A DNA stretch of 64,000 nt from Halorarius litoreus (GTDB lineage: Archaea > Halobacteriota > Halobacteria > Halobacteriales > Haloarculaceae): positions 1,984,001 to 2,048,000 of the forward strand of contig NZ_CP101454.1 in the NCBI RefSeq assembly GCF_024362405.1, written 5' to 3'. The translations under genes were made by a program, and so were the position numbers. A model generated the notes under the pieces. That model saw only the letters and a list, made by a program, of their open reading frames with translations, was not told the origin of the DNA and made no database searches. This document shows, one piece after another, positions 27,554-35,814 of this stretch (position 1 is its first letter; every line of letters begins with the position of its first letter).

Positions 27554-28180
27554 GCGGGTCGTCACGCCACACTGCTCGCGGTACTCACAGGGGTCACAGC
27601 GGGCATCGTCCGACAGCCGCGCAGGCGGCCCGTCGATGGCCTCGGCGCGGGTGACGGCCTCGCGGTAGATGGCCTTTCGTCTCGTGGACAGCGGGAGTTT
27701 ACGGACGACGCCGTACGCCGGGTACTCGACGTAGGCGTGGCCCACTTCGACTGCTTCCTCCCACGAGAGCGCCTTCGCCGCGGCGACCGCCCGGGCGGTC
27801 TGTGGCCGCCACGCACCCTCGTCGGGCGGTTCGCCGGCGGAGACGATGGACACCGAGAGCGGGTCGTCGAGCACCTTGTGCGCGATGCCCCGTGCCTCTC
27901 TCCCCTCCAAGAGGACGTTCGTCCGGGAGGGCTCGCACAGGTCGTCCCACGCGCGGAGGCGCTCGCGGGCACACGCGAGGTTCGTCCGGTACTGCGTGGG
28001 CGTGACGGCGATGGGTTCGGCCGTGAGGTCGGTGTTTGATGCGGCGAGCTCGGGGTAGCGGAACGCGAGCGCCCGCCGTTCTTGAACCGTCTCGGGGACC
28101 GTGTGGTCGCCGTCTCGAAGCCGATAGTAGAGCTTTCGCGGGCAGTACGCCGCGGTGGCGAGGTCGCTGAACGCGTGCAT
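27533..28180 (-). CDS. Cas4-like protein with degenerate nuclease motifs
   Basis: A 215-residue protein with Cas4/RecB architecture: AAYCPRKLYYR near the N-terminus and CDPCEYREQC near the C-terminus give four cysteines suited to a 4Fe-4S cluster. In active Cas4 the middle reads like GVVDEV...EYK; here it is GIAHKVLDDPLSVSIVSAG, so the metal-binding Asp and the ExK pair are absent by eye. A Gln after them (RPQTARAV) survives. No CRISPR array or other cas gene is visible, so a role in CRISPR adaptation is unlikely. It may bind DNA or be an iron-sulfur scaffold. Confidence 0.78.
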   Translation of the reverse strand: MHAFSDLATAAYCPRKLYYRLRDGDHTVPETVQERRALAFRYPELAASNTDLTAEPIAVTPTQYRTNLACARERLRAWDDLCEPSRTNVLLEGREARGIAHKVLDDPLSVSIVSAGEPPDEGAWRPQTARAVAAAKALSWEEAVEVGHAYVEYPAYGVVRKLPLSTRRKAIYREAVTRAEAIDGPPARLSDDARCDPCEYREQCGVTTRSLRSLL

Positions 28181-28219
28181 CGGGGCGTCTGCCGCGGGTT
28201 CGTATTTGAACGTTCGGCC

Positions 28220-28792
28220 TCAGTAGTAGCTCGCGGTGGGCGTAGGGGTGGACGTGCCCGACGGCTCGATTGCGGTTCCATCGGGAGTGACGAGCCACCA
28301 GACGTCGCCGACGCCCTGGCCGTTCGTGTCGCCCGGCTCCTCGTCGGAGGCGAAGTAGTAGAGCGGCCAGCCGGCCGCCGCCACCTGCAGTTCGCCTGAA
28401 TCGCGCTCGAACGTCGAGAGCTCGGCGGTGACGCCGTCGCCCGCCGTCGGGGACTCGGTCACCGTCAGTGGCGGCCACGCGTCGGCACACTCGCCGCTGC
28501 AGACGCTCGACCCCTCGCCCTGCGTGTCGCGGGTGAACAGGTACAGCGACAGCCCGGCGTCGTCGACGAGAATGTCGCCGTACTCAGGATGTGTAGCCAC
28601 CTGCACCGTCGCCGCCGCCATCGGCGTCGGTGTCTCGGTCGACTCGGGCGTCGGTTCCGGCGTGGCGGTCGGTTCCGGGGTCGGCTCGGCCGTCGGGGAG
28701 TCGGTGGGCTGGACGCCCGGCCCGCCCGTACAGCCCGCGAGGCCGACGCTCACCGCCACCGCCCCGAGGAACGTCCGTCGTGAAGGATCCAT
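28220..28792 (-). CDS. Tat-exported lipoprotein with YxFxxD repeats
   Basis: A 190-residue secreted protein. The N-terminus MDPSRRTFLGAVAVSVGLAG carries a twin-arginine motif and a lipobox ending in AGC, so it is probably Tat-exported and lipid-anchored. A Thr/Pro-rich linker follows, then two COG4315 repeats, LYLFTRDTQGEGSSVCSGEC and WPLYYFASDEEPGD. The motif family (Yx(FWY)xxD) has unknown function. The start at 28792 fits the signal peptide. Its upstream region carries a 14-bp operator-like repeat shared with the 4-TM gene. Confidence 0.87.
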   Translation of the reverse strand: MDPSRRTFLGAVAVSVGLAGCTGGPGVQPTDSPTAEPTPEPTATPEPTPESTETPTPMAAATVQVATHPEYGDILVDDAGLSLYLFTRDTQGEGSSVCSGECADAWPPLTVTESPTAGDGVTAELSTFERDSGELQVAAAGWPLYYFASDEEPGDTNGQGVGDVWWLVTPDGTAIEPSGTSTPTPTASYY

Positions 28793-28838
28793 GCTGGTCG
28801 GAGGGACGACTAGTGGCTTGAGCGTTTTCCGGAGTCTC

Positions 28839-28852
28839 TCCAAAATTCGTCC
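28839..28852 (-). promoter_or_regulatory. 14-bp operator-like repeat, copy 1
   Basis: Minus-strand GGACGAATTTTGGA, 47-60 bp upstream of the lipoprotein start. An identical copy lies at 29211-29224, upstream of the neighbouring 4-TM gene. A binding site of the adjacent winged-helix regulator is a reasonable reading. Confidence 0.6.
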
Positions 28853-28870
28853 TATCTCGTCCGCCCTCGA

Positions 28871-29173
28871 CTACCGCCACGTGATGTACGAGAGGAACGC
28901 GAGCGCGACGAGTTCGAGCCCACACAGCAGCGTCATCCCGACCTGCACCTCGACGGCCGTCTCGGTGAACCAGCCGATGAACGCCGGGTGGACGAGATAG
29001 AAGTAGAGCCACAGGACGTTCTCGACGAACAGGAACGCGGCGAAGACGAGCAGGCCGAGCGTGTGCTGGGCGCCGTGCTGGCGGTAGCCGCGGAGCCAGA
29101 CACTCCCCAGCCCCACCAGCAGCAGCACGTTCACGGCCGCGGCGGCGCGCGCCGCGTCGAGCCACACACTCAT
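28871..29173 (-). CDS. Four-helix small membrane protein, unknown function
   Basis: A 100-residue protein with about three or four hydrophobic helices (AAAAVNVLLLVGLGSVWLRG, HTLGLLVFAAFLFVENVLW, GMTLLCGLELVALAFLSYI). It belongs by context to the small membrane proteins often found beside a winged-helix gene in haloarchaea (possibly DUF7521). The ATG at 29173 has CCTATACG about 28 bp upstream and an operator-like 14-mer directly above that, suggesting a leaderless and regulated transcript. Confidence 0.75.
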   Translation of the reverse strand: MSVWLDAARAAAAVNVLLLVGLGSVWLRGYRQHGAQHTLGLLVFAAFLFVENVLWLYFYLVHPAFIGWFTETAVEVQVGMTLLCGLELVALAFLSYITWR

Positions 29174-29210
29174 CGTTCCCTCCCTTGGCAGTTCGCCCGT
29201 ATAGGTCGTT

Positions 29211-29224
29211 TCCAAAATTCGTCC
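29211..29224 (-). promoter_or_regulatory. 14-bp operator-like repeat, copy 2
   Basis: Identical to the copy at 28839-28852. Here it lies 38-51 bp upstream of the 4-TM gene start and immediately upstream of a CCTATACG TATA-like box, the position where archaeal regulators commonly act. It is also just after the stop of the winged-helix gene. Confidence 0.6.
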
Positions 29225-29228
29225 GAAC

Positions 29229-29534
29229 TCATTGCTCCTCTTCCTCCTCCGCTTCCTCCGGGTCCACGGTTGCGAGTATCTCCTCGACCGTCGCCCAGTT
29301 CGTCTTCACCTGGTCGGTGAACAGGTAGACGGCGCCGTAGTCGTCGCCCGCTCGCCGGACGACGTTGTTCTCCAGCAGCACGTCGAGGTGGTGCCGGATG
29401 GTCGTGTAGTCGTACCCCAGTGCCTCTGCGAGCTGGTTGGCGTTCCGTGGCCGCTCGTCGAGCGCCCGGAGGATGCGGACCCGTGTGGGCCCGCCCCGGG
29501 AACTCGCCAGCACGTACCAGAGAACGCCCTCCAT
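29229..29534 (-). CDS. Winged helix-turn-helix regulator
   Basis: A 101-residue winged-helix protein: ASSRGGPTRVRILRALDERP is followed by NANQLAEALGYDYTTIRHHLDVLLE (HTH, residues about 32-56) and the wing RRAGDDYGAVYLF. The tail is Glu-rich. It is an ArsR/MarR-like DNA binder with no visible ligand site. It is first in the minus-strand trio with the 4-TM and lipoprotein genes, both of which bear the shared 14-bp element, so it is the leading candidate for their regulator. Confidence 0.87.
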   Translation of the reverse strand: MEGVLWYVLASSRGGPTRVRILRALDERPRNANQLAEALGYDYTTIRHHLDVLLENNVVRRAGDDYGAVYLFTDQVKTNWATVEEILATVDPEEAEEEEEQ

Positions 29535-29580
29535 CTACCCACTCCTGTTCGGGAGAGGACAATAAAGCCGCGGGCGTCGG

Positions 29581-30501
29581 TCAGTCGCCGGCTGCCGAGC
29601 CGTCGGGGTCGTGCGACTGCGGGCGCCCCACCTGGATGCGGAGGTCGTGCGGGTGGTCGCCCGACAGCCACTCGAACACCAGCTCCTTCGCGCGTACTGC
29701 GGTCCGGACGCCGTCGTGGTCGGTCGTGAGCGCGACGTTCGTCGCCCCGTCGAGTGCTGGACTGTCGGGACAGCCCCAGAACAGCGGGTCCTCCGTCCCG
29801 CGAATCGTGTAGTAGTCGACCTCACCCGGCGTCTCCTCGCGGTTCAGGCGGGCGAGTGGGTGGTCGTCGTCCCTGTCGTAATCGGCCCGCAGGAAGTTCG
29901 TCATCTTGTACGTCCCCCCGCGGAGGCCGGCGCGGTCGGCCCACCGACACAGCTCCGTCCCGTGATTCGCGCCTGCGAGCCCGACGAACGTCTCGACGCG
30001 GTCGTAGCGGTCGTACTCCGCGAGCCACCACCGGAGGCCAGTCACGCCGAGGCTGTGCCCGACGACCGACACCTGCTCGGCGTCCGTGTGATCGAGGACG
30101 CGGCAGACGAAGTCGTCGAGCGTCGCCGCCATCTCCCGGTGGCTCGGGCTGCCGTCGCGGAAGTTGACCGCCCACAGTTCGTCGCCGCGGTAGCCGCGCT
30201 GGAGGAAGAACTCGGCGTGGCCCGCCCAGTCGCAGGCGTCGCGCTGGTTCCCGTGGACGAACACGACGGGCGTCCGCTCTGCTCCCGGTTCGGTCCCGTG
30301 GTGGGCGTGCCCGCCCCAGCCACCGTACAGCTGCCCGGTGTTCCACGGGAGTCGGTCGCCGTCCGCCCGGTCGTGGTCGCAGGCGACGGCACACCCCCCG
30401 TTCCGCTCGGCCTGTCGAAGGCCACGGAGGTTCGACCGGAGCGCCCGAGAGAACGGCCAGCCGCGAGGTGATGTACCGAGTGACACGGTACCGCGATACA
30501 C
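29581..30501 (-). CDS. Alpha/beta-hydrolase (lipase/esterase)
   Basis: A protein of about 300 residues with an alpha/beta-hydrolase fold. VVFVHGNQRDACDW is the oxyanion-hole HG motif, VVGHSLGVTG bears the nucleophile Ser in GxSxG, and DGVRTAV near the end has the likely late Asp/His region (TTDHDGVRT). It is probably a lipase or esterase; no signal peptide is clear. The start is uncertain: GTG at 30501 opens the frame, but GTTTATAC at about 30511-30518 points to a leaderless start near a GTG at 30486. Conserved fold begins well inside. Confidence 0.78.
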   Translation of the reverse strand: MYRGTVSLGTSPRGWPFSRALRSNLRGLRQAERNGGCAVACDHDRADGDRLPWNTGQLYGGWGGHAHHGTEPGAERTPVVFVHGNQRDACDWAGHAEFFLQRGYRGDELWAVNFRDGSPSHREMAATLDDFVCRVLDHTDAEQVSVVGHSLGVTGLRWWLAEYDRYDRVETFVGLAGANHGTELCRWADRAGLRGGTYKMTNFLRADYDRDDDHPLARLNREETPGEVDYYTIRGTEDPLFWGCPDSPALDGATNVALTTDHDGVRTAVRAKELVFEWLSGDHPHDLRIQVGRPQSHDPDGSAAGD

Positions 30502-30630
30502 ACATATGTAGTATAAACCTACCCGATGACTCCGCCGCTGTTCCCGTTCTATCGGGTGGTGTTGCCGGTACTCGTGGCGCTCTCGACTGGGAGAACGCGA
30601 ACCGAGCAGAAAACGAGCGAACCGAGGCGC

Positions 30631-32838
30631 TCAGTCGTCGGCGGGCGCGGCGCCGGTGTCGGCGCTCGCGTCGGCCGTGATGCCGCCGTTCGATTCGAGG
30701 GCTTCGACGATGAGTTCGGCGATGTCGACGATCTCGATGTCGTCCTCGAAACCGCCGGTCTTGCGGCCGTCCTCGTACATCGTCATGCACATCGGACAGG
30801 CGACGACGAACTTCTCGACCGCGTGGCCGGCTTCGGTGTCTTCGAGCGCCTCGCGCAGCCGTTCCTCCGAGGGCTTGGACTCTTCGTCGAGTTCCATCCA
30901 GAGGCCACCGCCACCGCCACCACAGCAGAACGAGTTGGCGCGGTTGCGCGGCATCTCGTGGAGGTCACAGCCCGTCGCGCGCACGAGTTCACGCGGCGCC
31001 TCGTACTCGTCGTTGTACCGGCCCAGATGGCAGGGGTCGTGGTAGGTGACGGTGTAGTCGAGCTCCGTCCCCGAGAGGCCGAGTTTGTTCTGCGTGACGA
31101 GTTCCTCGACGGCCTGCGTCCAGTGGAGCACGTCGATCTCTCCATCCTGGTTCCACGCCTCCTCGATTTCGAACGGCATCATCGGGTCGTCGGCGAACTC
31201 CTCGAAGTCGACCTCCGGATACTCGTTCTTGAACGTGTTGTACGAGTGCGGGTCCGTACACACGATCTTGTCGAACTCGCAGTCGTTGAACGACTCGACG
31301 TGGTGGCCCGCGAGTTCGACGTAGAGGAACTCCTCGCCGACGCGGCGGATGTCGTTACCGTCGTACTTCTCGTCGTCGAAGAGGATGCCGAAGCTGACGT
31401 CGGCGTGCTGGAAGATCTTCGCGAGCGAGCGGGCGACCTTCTTGTTCCGGTCGTCGTAGCTCGGGTAGTCGCCGACGTACCAGAGATAGTCGACTTCCTC
31501 CTCGCGGGCGTCCGTGATGTCGAAGTCGAGCTCGTCGGCCCAGTTCGCACGCTTGCGCTGCGGGTCGCCGAAGGTGTTGCCCTTCTGCATCAGGTTCTGG
31601 AACACCTCCTGTACGCTCGGTTGCAGATCGCCCTGGTCGGTGAGCTGGCGGTTCATCCGCGTGAAGCTCTTCAGGTGCTCGATCTCGACCGGGCAGGCGT
31701 CCATGCAGGCCATACACGCCATACAGGACTCCATCGTCTCCGCGGCGATGACGGAGTCGCCACCGTCGGCGATGATCTCCCTTTTCTCGCCGCCGGCGTC
31801 GACGGACTCGCGGTAGCTCTTCAGGTCGAGGATGACGTCACGCGGGTCGAGGTTTCGACCGGAGGCGTTCGCCGGGCAGACCGACGAACAACGGCCACAC
31901 TTGGTGCAGGCGTCCTGGTCGAGCATCTCCTTCCACGAGAAGGAGTCGATGGTCTCGGCTCCCGTATCCGCATCGAGCGCGGCCGGCACACCGGGGAGGC
32001 GCTTGCCGGCTTTCTCGTCGCGGGTGACGATGTTCGCGAAGCTCGAAATCATGTGGAACGGCTTCGCGAAGGGGATGGCGGCGATGAAGACGAACGCGAG
32101 CAGCGCGTGGCTCCACCACGCCAGCGGGTAGACGGCCGTCGCCGCGGACTCGGAGACGCCCGCGACCATGAGGACGTCGGCGACGAACCAGCCGACGAAC
32201 GAGACGCTCTCGAACGCGGGGAAGCCGGTCCCGAGGATGCGCAGCCCCTCGACGAGGTAGCCACCCACACCCAGGAAGAACAGCGCCCAGACGAGGAACG
32301 CGTCCTCCCAGTTCGTGTGCTTGCCGTGGAGGCGGTCGTTGCGGGTGACGTAGCGCCGCCAGATGGCGATGCCCAGCCCGATGACGAACAGGAAGCCGAG
32401 CGCGTCCATCACCAGCGAGTACGACAGGTAGAAGTCGCCGACGAAGAACGACTGGCGGTCGCCGGTCAACAGCATCGTCGCGTTCCGGAACAGGTCGATG
32501 TCGATGGCGATGATGGTCGTCCCGATGAGGAGCGTGAAGAAGCCCCACATGATGAACGCGTGCATCACCCCACCGACGAGGTCGCGGTTGAACTGTTTCT
32601 CGTTCGATGCGACGATCTTTGCGGCCTCCATCACCCGACTCGGGAGGTCGTCGAGGCGGTCGAACCAGTCCTCGTCGCCCTCGGTGTAGCGTGCGAATCG
32701 GCTGTACACGCCGTAGCCGAAGACGATGATGGTCACGGCAGCGAGGTAGTAGAACGCGACCTCGCCGGTCGGCGTGATCTGCCAGAACGTCTCACGCGTG
32801 ATGGTTTCGCCCGCTTGTAGGGGCGGCGTCACAGGCAT
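30631..32838 (-). CDS. Membrane-anchored HdrD-like iron-sulfur oxidoreductase
   Basis: A 735-residue fusion of a membrane cytochrome-like domain and an HdrD/GlpC-like domain. About six hydrophobic helices fill residues 25-280, with several His residues. Two ferredoxin motifs follow (CTKCGRCSSVCP and CMACMACMDACP), then a cysteine-rich CCG region (CHLGRY, SFCCGGGGGG, ACPMC). The architecture resembles HdrDE or electron-transfer reductases that pass electrons from a soluble donor to the quinone pool. The partner donor is not visible here. The start at 32838 excludes an unlikely N-terminal extension antisense to the next gene. Confidence 0.85.
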   Translation of the reverse strand: MPVTPPLQAGETITRETFWQITPTGEVAFYYLAAVTIIVFGYGVYSRFARYTEGDEDWFDRLDDLPSRVMEAAKIVASNEKQFNRDLVGGVMHAFIMWGFFTLLIGTTIIAIDIDLFRNATMLLTGDRQSFFVGDFYLSYSLVMDALGFLFVIGLGIAIWRRYVTRNDRLHGKHTNWEDAFLVWALFFLGVGGYLVEGLRILGTGFPAFESVSFVGWFVADVLMVAGVSESAATAVYPLAWWSHALLAFVFIAAIPFAKPFHMISSFANIVTRDEKAGKRLPGVPAALDADTGAETIDSFSWKEMLDQDACTKCGRCSSVCPANASGRNLDPRDVILDLKSYRESVDAGGEKREIIADGGDSVIAAETMESCMACMACMDACPVEIEHLKSFTRMNRQLTDQGDLQPSVQEVFQNLMQKGNTFGDPQRKRANWADELDFDITDAREEEVDYLWYVGDYPSYDDRNKKVARSLAKIFQHADVSFGILFDDEKYDGNDIRRVGEEFLYVELAGHHVESFNDCEFDKIVCTDPHSYNTFKNEYPEVDFEEFADDPMMPFEIEEAWNQDGEIDVLHWTQAVEELVTQNKLGLSGTELDYTVTYHDPCHLGRYNDEYEAPRELVRATGCDLHEMPRNRANSFCCGGGGGGLWMELDEESKPSEERLREALEDTEAGHAVEKFVVACPMCMTMYEDGRKTGGFEDDIEIVDIAELIVEALESNGGITADASADTGAAPADD

Positions 32839-32942
32839 ACGCACGTGACGGGACGACACGCGCTTAAATCTTCTCACCCGCGTACGCAAACCTTGCGCCC
32901 TGTGGCGGTATTCGCCCGAAAATCCGTGTTTTGCCGGGTCGT

Positions 32943-33647
32943 TTAAATTAGGGCCACGACTACCAGCGCGACGCCGAGGACGAGACCGGCGCTGTCGACC
33001 CGCGTGAATCGCAACTCGGGGAGCGTCGGGTTCCACGCGAGACACCGCGCCTGGAGCGCGAGCGAGAAGGTGTCCGCCCGCGAGAACGCCCGGTTCAGGC
33101 CCGAAATCGCCACGCGCTGCATCCGGTCGTGGAGCGGGCGCTCGTCGCCGAGGCGCGCGGCCGACGCGCGACGCACGCGCCGGAGGTCGTCACGGAGCAC
33201 GGGGAGGAAGCGGAACACGAAGCCCACGCCGAGTCCGAGGAACTGCCCCGGGTTCCCCGGGACCGTACGCTGGACCGCCGCGCGCGACTCCCGCGCGCTC
33301 GTGGTGTGGACGTAGAACGCGCTCACGACGAGCACTAAGAGGACGCGATAGGACGCGAGAGCCGTGTCGACGATGGGCGCGAACCGGAGCCACGGCGGGC
33401 CGAGCGTCATCCCCGCGACGAGCGGTGCGGCGACGAGAATCGGCAGCGCGTAGCGGTAGCCGTACGCCACGGTCCACGGGCGGAGCCCCGCGCTCCACAG
33501 CAGCGCGGCGACCACCGCGGTGAGCGCCGCCAGCCCCTCGGGGGTGGTGTGCGCGAACGCCGCCGCGACGAACGCTGCCTGCACGAACAGTTTGGTGCGC
33601 GGGTCGAGCCGGTGGGCGAGTGTCTCGCCCGGGGTGTAGCTCAACAC
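32943..33647 (-). CDS. ECF transporter transmembrane protein (EcfT/BioN)
   Basis: A 234-residue membrane protein of the energy-coupling factor T family. It starts MLSYTPGETLAHRLDPRTKL, has about five helices in the N-terminal half, and shows the coupling motifs FRADTFSLALQARC-like (here SRADTFSLALQARC) and LRRVRRASAARLG, corresponding to the two Ala-Arg-Gly helices that dock on the ATPases. With the ATPase and BioY upstream it completes a biotin ECF importer. It overlaps the ATPase gene by 7 bp. Confidence 0.9.
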   Translation of the reverse strand: MLSYTPGETLAHRLDPRTKLFVQAAFVAAAFAHTTPEGLAALTAVVAALLWSAGLRPWTVAYGYRYALPILVAAPLVAGMTLGPPWLRFAPIVDTALASYRVLLVLVVSAFYVHTTSARESRAAVQRTVPGNPGQFLGLGVGFVFRFLPVLRDDLRRVRRASAARLGDERPLHDRMQRVAISGLNRAFSRADTFSLALQARCLAWNPTLPELRFTRVDSAGLVLGVALVVVALI

Positions 33648-34339
33648 GGGCGGACGCCGAACTCGTCGAGCCGCTCGGCGGCGGTTTCGGGGGGTGCATC
33701 GAGCGCCACCTGCCCCTCGTTCATGACCACGACCCGGTCCGCGACCGAGAGGTGGTCCCGGAGGTCGTGGGTGACGACGACGATGCCCGTTCCCGACTCC
33801 GAGAGCGCGGTCAGCCGCGCCATCACCGACTGACGGGCGGGCCAGTCGAGCCCCGCGAACGGCTCGTCGAGGACCAGGTGGCCCGGCTCCATCGCGAGCG
33901 CGCCGGCGATGGCGACCCGTGCCTGCTCGCCCCCCGAGAGCTGGTCGATGCGTTCGTCGCCACGACCAGCGAGGTTCACCGCGTCGAGCGCCGCGTCGAC
34001 GCGGGCGTCGATCTCCTCGCGAGCGAGCCCGAGGTTCTCCGGGCCGAACGCCACGTCGCCTCGAATCGTGGCGGCGACGAAGCCGTCACGGGGGTCCTGA
34101 AACACCATGCCCACGGCGCTCCGGGCGGCCACGAGGTCCTCCTGTACGGGCGTCCCGTCCACGAGCACTTCGCCCTCGTCGGGGTCCAGCAGGCCGTTGA
34201 AGTGGCGGACGAGCGTGGTCTTGCCGGCGCCGTTCGGCCCGGCGAGGACCACGTACTCGTCGTCCGCGATGGTGAGCGAGACCCCGTCTACGGCGACCGT
34301 GTCGCCCCGGTGGTGGACGAGGGCTCGCGTCTCGATCAT
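33641..34339 (-). CDS. ECF transporter ATP-binding protein (BioM/EcfA-like)
   Basis: A 232-residue ABC ATPase that powers the ECF importer. Walker A is GPNGAGKTTLVR (about residues 34-45), the signature is LSGGEQARVAIAGAL, and Walker B is HLVLDEPFAGLD, followed by the switch His in VVTHDL. Only one ATPase gene is present, so it should act as a homodimer. Its start overlaps the bioY stop as ATGA, and its end overlaps ecfT, so the three genes are translationally coupled. Confidence 0.94.
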   Translation of the reverse strand: MIETRALVHHRGDTVAVDGVSLTIADDEYVVLAGPNGAGKTTLVRHFNGLLDPDEGEVLVDGTPVQEDLVAARSAVGMVFQDPRDGFVAATIRGDVAFGPENLGLAREEIDARVDAALDAVNLAGRGDERIDQLSGGEQARVAIAGALAMEPGHLVLDEPFAGLDWPARQSVMARLTALSESGTGIVVVTHDLRDHLSVADRVVVMNEGQVALDAPPETAAERLDEFGVRPC

Positions 34340-34929
34340 TCAGCCGTGATGGCGTCCGAGCGGACGATACCGAGCGCGGCGGCCATCTTCACCGCCTCCG
34401 CCGGGAGGAACACGAGCGCGCCGGAGACGATTGCACGGGTGAGCGTCCAGTCGGGCGAGCCACCCAGCACGTAGTAGAGCCCGGCGACGCCGAGCGCGTA
34501 GATGACGACGGTCCCGACGACCATCCCCCCGAGGAGTCGGGGGAGCCCGGCCTCGCGGTACGAGCCGAGTTCGAGGCCGCCGTGGACGACGGCACCGATG
34601 GCGAAGGCTGCGATGGGGTACGAGACGAGGTAGCCCCCGGTCGCGCCGAACAGCGTGCCGAGCCCCGCCGACCCGCCGGCGAACACCGGCGCGCCGAGGA
34701 TGCCCGCGAGCAGGTACAGCAGCATCGCCGCCCCACCCCACAGCGGGCCGAGCATGATGCCCGCGAGGAACACGCCGAGCACCTGCAGCGTCACCGGCGC
34801 GGGCGACAGCGGGAACGGGAACGAGACGAACGCGAACGCACCCATTAGTGCCGCGAAGACGGCGGTTCGCGCGAGGTTCCCGGCCACCTCGTCGCCGACG
34901 AGGTCGACGTTGCCGGTCTCCGTGCTCAT
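34336..34929 (-). CDS. bioY: Biotin transporter S component
   Basis: A 197-residue BioY, the substrate-binding membrane subunit of ECF biotin importers. It has about six helices, with FAALMGAFAFVSFPFPLSPAPVTLQVLGVFLAGIMLGP split across the first two and LAGILGAPVFAGGSAGLG after, the hallmark BioY region. The ATG at 34929 excludes a short unlikely extension. It is the first gene of the bioY-ATPase-ecfT operon. A BirA-type inverted repeat lies about 45-75 bp upstream. Confidence 0.94.
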   Translation of the reverse strand: MSTETGNVDLVGDEVAGNLARTAVFAALMGAFAFVSFPFPLSPAPVTLQVLGVFLAGIMLGPLWGGAAMLLYLLAGILGAPVFAGGSAGLGTLFGATGGYLVSYPIAAFAIGAVVHGGLELGSYREAGLPRLLGGMVVGTVVIYALGVAGLYYVLGGSPDWTLTRAIVSGALVFLPAEAVKMAAALGIVRSDAITAE

Positions 34930-34973
34930 CGTCCTGCCTCCGGACACGTGCTGTGTCGCATACTCCACCGTAC

Positions 34974-35005
34974 TCGTAAACCGACTTTGCAGTATCGGTT
35001 GACGT
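34974..35005. promoter_or_regulatory. BirA-type biotin operator
   Basis: TCGTAAACC (34974-34982) and GGTTGACGT (34997-35005) are separated by exactly 14 bp. This matches the published bacterial and archaeal BirA signal TTGTAAACC-N14/15-GGTTTACAA at 8 of 9 and 6 of 9 positions. It precedes bioY and would let the biotin ligase/repressor switch the importer off when biotin is abundant. Confidence 0.72.
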
Positions 35006-35020
35006 AGGTGTGCCCGGCAG

Positions 35021-35029
35021 TTATAAATA
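35021..35029 (+). promoter_or_regulatory. TATA box of the Cmi4-like gene
   Basis: TTATAAATA is an almost ideal archaeal TATA box. The expected start point about 25 bp downstream gives a very short leader before the ATG at 35057. Confidence 0.7.
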
Positions 35030-35056
35030 CGGAACGTGTGTGATTAGAGAGTCACG

Positions 35057-35656
35057 ATGGACGAGAAGACCCGCGAACTCCGTGACATCTTCATGGACGT
35101 CACGGACGAGGCGACCGTGACCGAGCGGCAGGAGGCGGCGCGAGGCTCGCTGACCGGCGAGACTCGCGATGTCGAGAGCCGGCTTCGAGAGGTGGTCGCC
35201 GACATGCGCGAGGCCGTGGGGTTCGACACGGGGCTCGACGACGCGGCGCTCGTCCGTGTCGTCCGCGGCTTCTACGAGGGCGAGAGCGACGCGGCCATCG
35301 CCGAGGCGCTGGACGTCGCCCGGACGACGGTGTTCCGCGCCCGCATGGACCTCCATCTCTTCCGCGACCGCGACACCGACGCCCCCTTCGACCTCGGCCG
35401 ACTCCGCGAGGGGCTCGCAGCCGAGCAGTCGACCGACGAGCTGGCCGCCGAACTGGATGTCTCGGCGTCGACGGTCCGCCGCTACGCTCGCGTCGTCGAG
35501 ACACAGGATGCCGCCCGGCGCGTCTCGAATCGGTATCGGTCGGCGTTCGACGAGGTGTTCACCGAGTCCGACCTCTCCGGGAACCTGACCGGCGACGCGA
35601 AACGCGATGGACTGGACGACGCGCTCGACGGCATGGAGAGCAACGTCTCGTTTTAG
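35057..35656 (+). CDS. Conditioned-medium-induced protein 4-like DNA-binding protein
   Basis: A 199-residue soluble, acidic protein. Two helix-turn-helix-like segments are visible: GESDAAIAEALDVARTTVFR (about residues 75-94) and STDELAAELDVSASTVRRYARVV (about 125-147). Annotation databases use the label conditioned medium-induced protein 4 for haloarchaeal proteins of this type, which hints at a density-dependent role; I give this label from memory of the N-terminus and it is unproven. It has a strong TATA box and stands divergent from bioY. Confidence 0.7.
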   Translation: MDEKTRELRDIFMDVTDEATVTERQEAARGSLTGETRDVESRLREVVADMREAVGFDTGLDDAALVRVVRGFYEGESDAAIAEALDVARTTVFRARMDLHLFRDRDTDAPFDLGRLREGLAAEQSTDELAAELDVSASTVRRYARVVETQDAARRVSNRYRSAFDEVFTESDLSGNLTGDAKRDGLDDALDGMESNVSF

Positions 35657-35814
35657 ACCTCGGCGTCCACACTGCCACTGCTCGCCTCTCGAACCCACGC
35701 CATAGGTTCAAGTACGGAAACGCGGCCACACCTCGCGTGACGTAGTCGCCGTCTCGGGTGGAACTCGGACGTTGCGCGGCCCACCCATCCGAGCGTCGCG
35801 CCCAGGGCCGCCTG

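Noticed and set aside
27533-28180. CRISPR adaptation role for the Cas4-like gene
   Set aside because: No cas1, cas2 or repeat array nearby, and the nuclease motifs appear degenerate.
30501-30631. Long plus-strand frame opposite the HdrD-like gene
   Set aside because: It is a shadow of the minus-strand gene, caused by GC-rich codon use; it has no domain of its own.
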